DNA of 6,427 nt from positions 1 through 6,427 of the forward strand of contig QIJM01000362.1 in assembly GCA_003232445.1 (NCBI GenBank). Direction: 5' to 3'. The stretch is from Paraglaciecola arctica (GTDB taxonomy: Bacteria; Pseudomonadota; Gammaproteobacteria; Enterobacterales; Alteromonadaceae). The notes beneath the pieces were generated by a model. It saw only the letters and a program-made list of their open reading frames with translations. It was not told where the DNA came from and searched no databases. A program made the position numbers and the translations under genes. Every line of letters starts with the position of its first letter. Position 1 is the stretch's first letter. Below are positions 6,425 through 6,427 of this stretch, in pieces.

Positions 6425-6427
6425 ATG

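Larger units (their letters stand above)
6047..6427. other. AT-rich upstream regulatory region of the operon, without a convincing gene
   Basis: This 381-bp stretch upstream of the receptor gene has no clear conserved protein-coding gene. The part nearest the receptor (6047-6289) is very AT-rich and contains the repeats listed separately. No exact Bacteroidota promoter (TTTG at -33, TAnnTTTG at -7) was found on the minus strand. The nearest match is TAAGTTTC (minus strand, 6171 down to 6164) with TTTA 16 bases further upstream. Using it would give a leader of a little over 100 nt containing the 6091-6130 stem. The right part (6290-6427) is less AT-rich and carries only a small plus-strand ORF. 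Confidence 0.6.

Overview
The window looks like a piece of a low-GC Bacteroidota chromosome, most likely from the class Flavobacteriia. The evidence is a TonB-dependent receptor with an N-terminal carboxypeptidase-regulatory-like domain, surface-type lipoproteins whose mature ends start Cys-Gly and carry acidic residues, weak or absent Shine-Dalgarno sequences, and AT-rich intergenic DNA. No sequence search was possible, so genus and species are not assigned.

Almost all of the window is one minus-strand transcription unit, read from right to left. A regulatory region of about 240 bp (6047-6289) holds a 14-bp imperfect stem, a perfect tandem 10-bp repeat and a 7-N4-7 direct repeat. It precedes a 948-residue outer-membrane TonB-dependent receptor (3200-6046). 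After 26 bp comes a 534-residue lipoprotein with an N-terminal Ig-like region and a probable right-handed beta-helix (1569-3173). After another 23 bp comes a second, paralogous lipoprotein (56-1545), split by a one-base frameshift at a run of five G residues. A strong hairpin with a GCAA tetraloop (1-35) closes the unit 20 bp after the last stop codon.

The receptor should import a ligand across the outer membrane using TonB-transmitted energy. No SusD-like protein is encoded here. The two beta-helix lipoproteins hold the place a SusD protein holds in SusC/SusD loci, so they may be surface ligand-capture or lid proteins for this receptor. That role is inference. The second copy appears broken, unless the frameshift is a sequencing error or is bypassed.

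The right end (6290-6427) has no convincing gene. A 44-codon plus-strand ORF with a hydrophobic N-terminus, a plausible ribosome-binding site and a TAAATG junction at the window edge could be a small divergent gene, but the evidence is thin.
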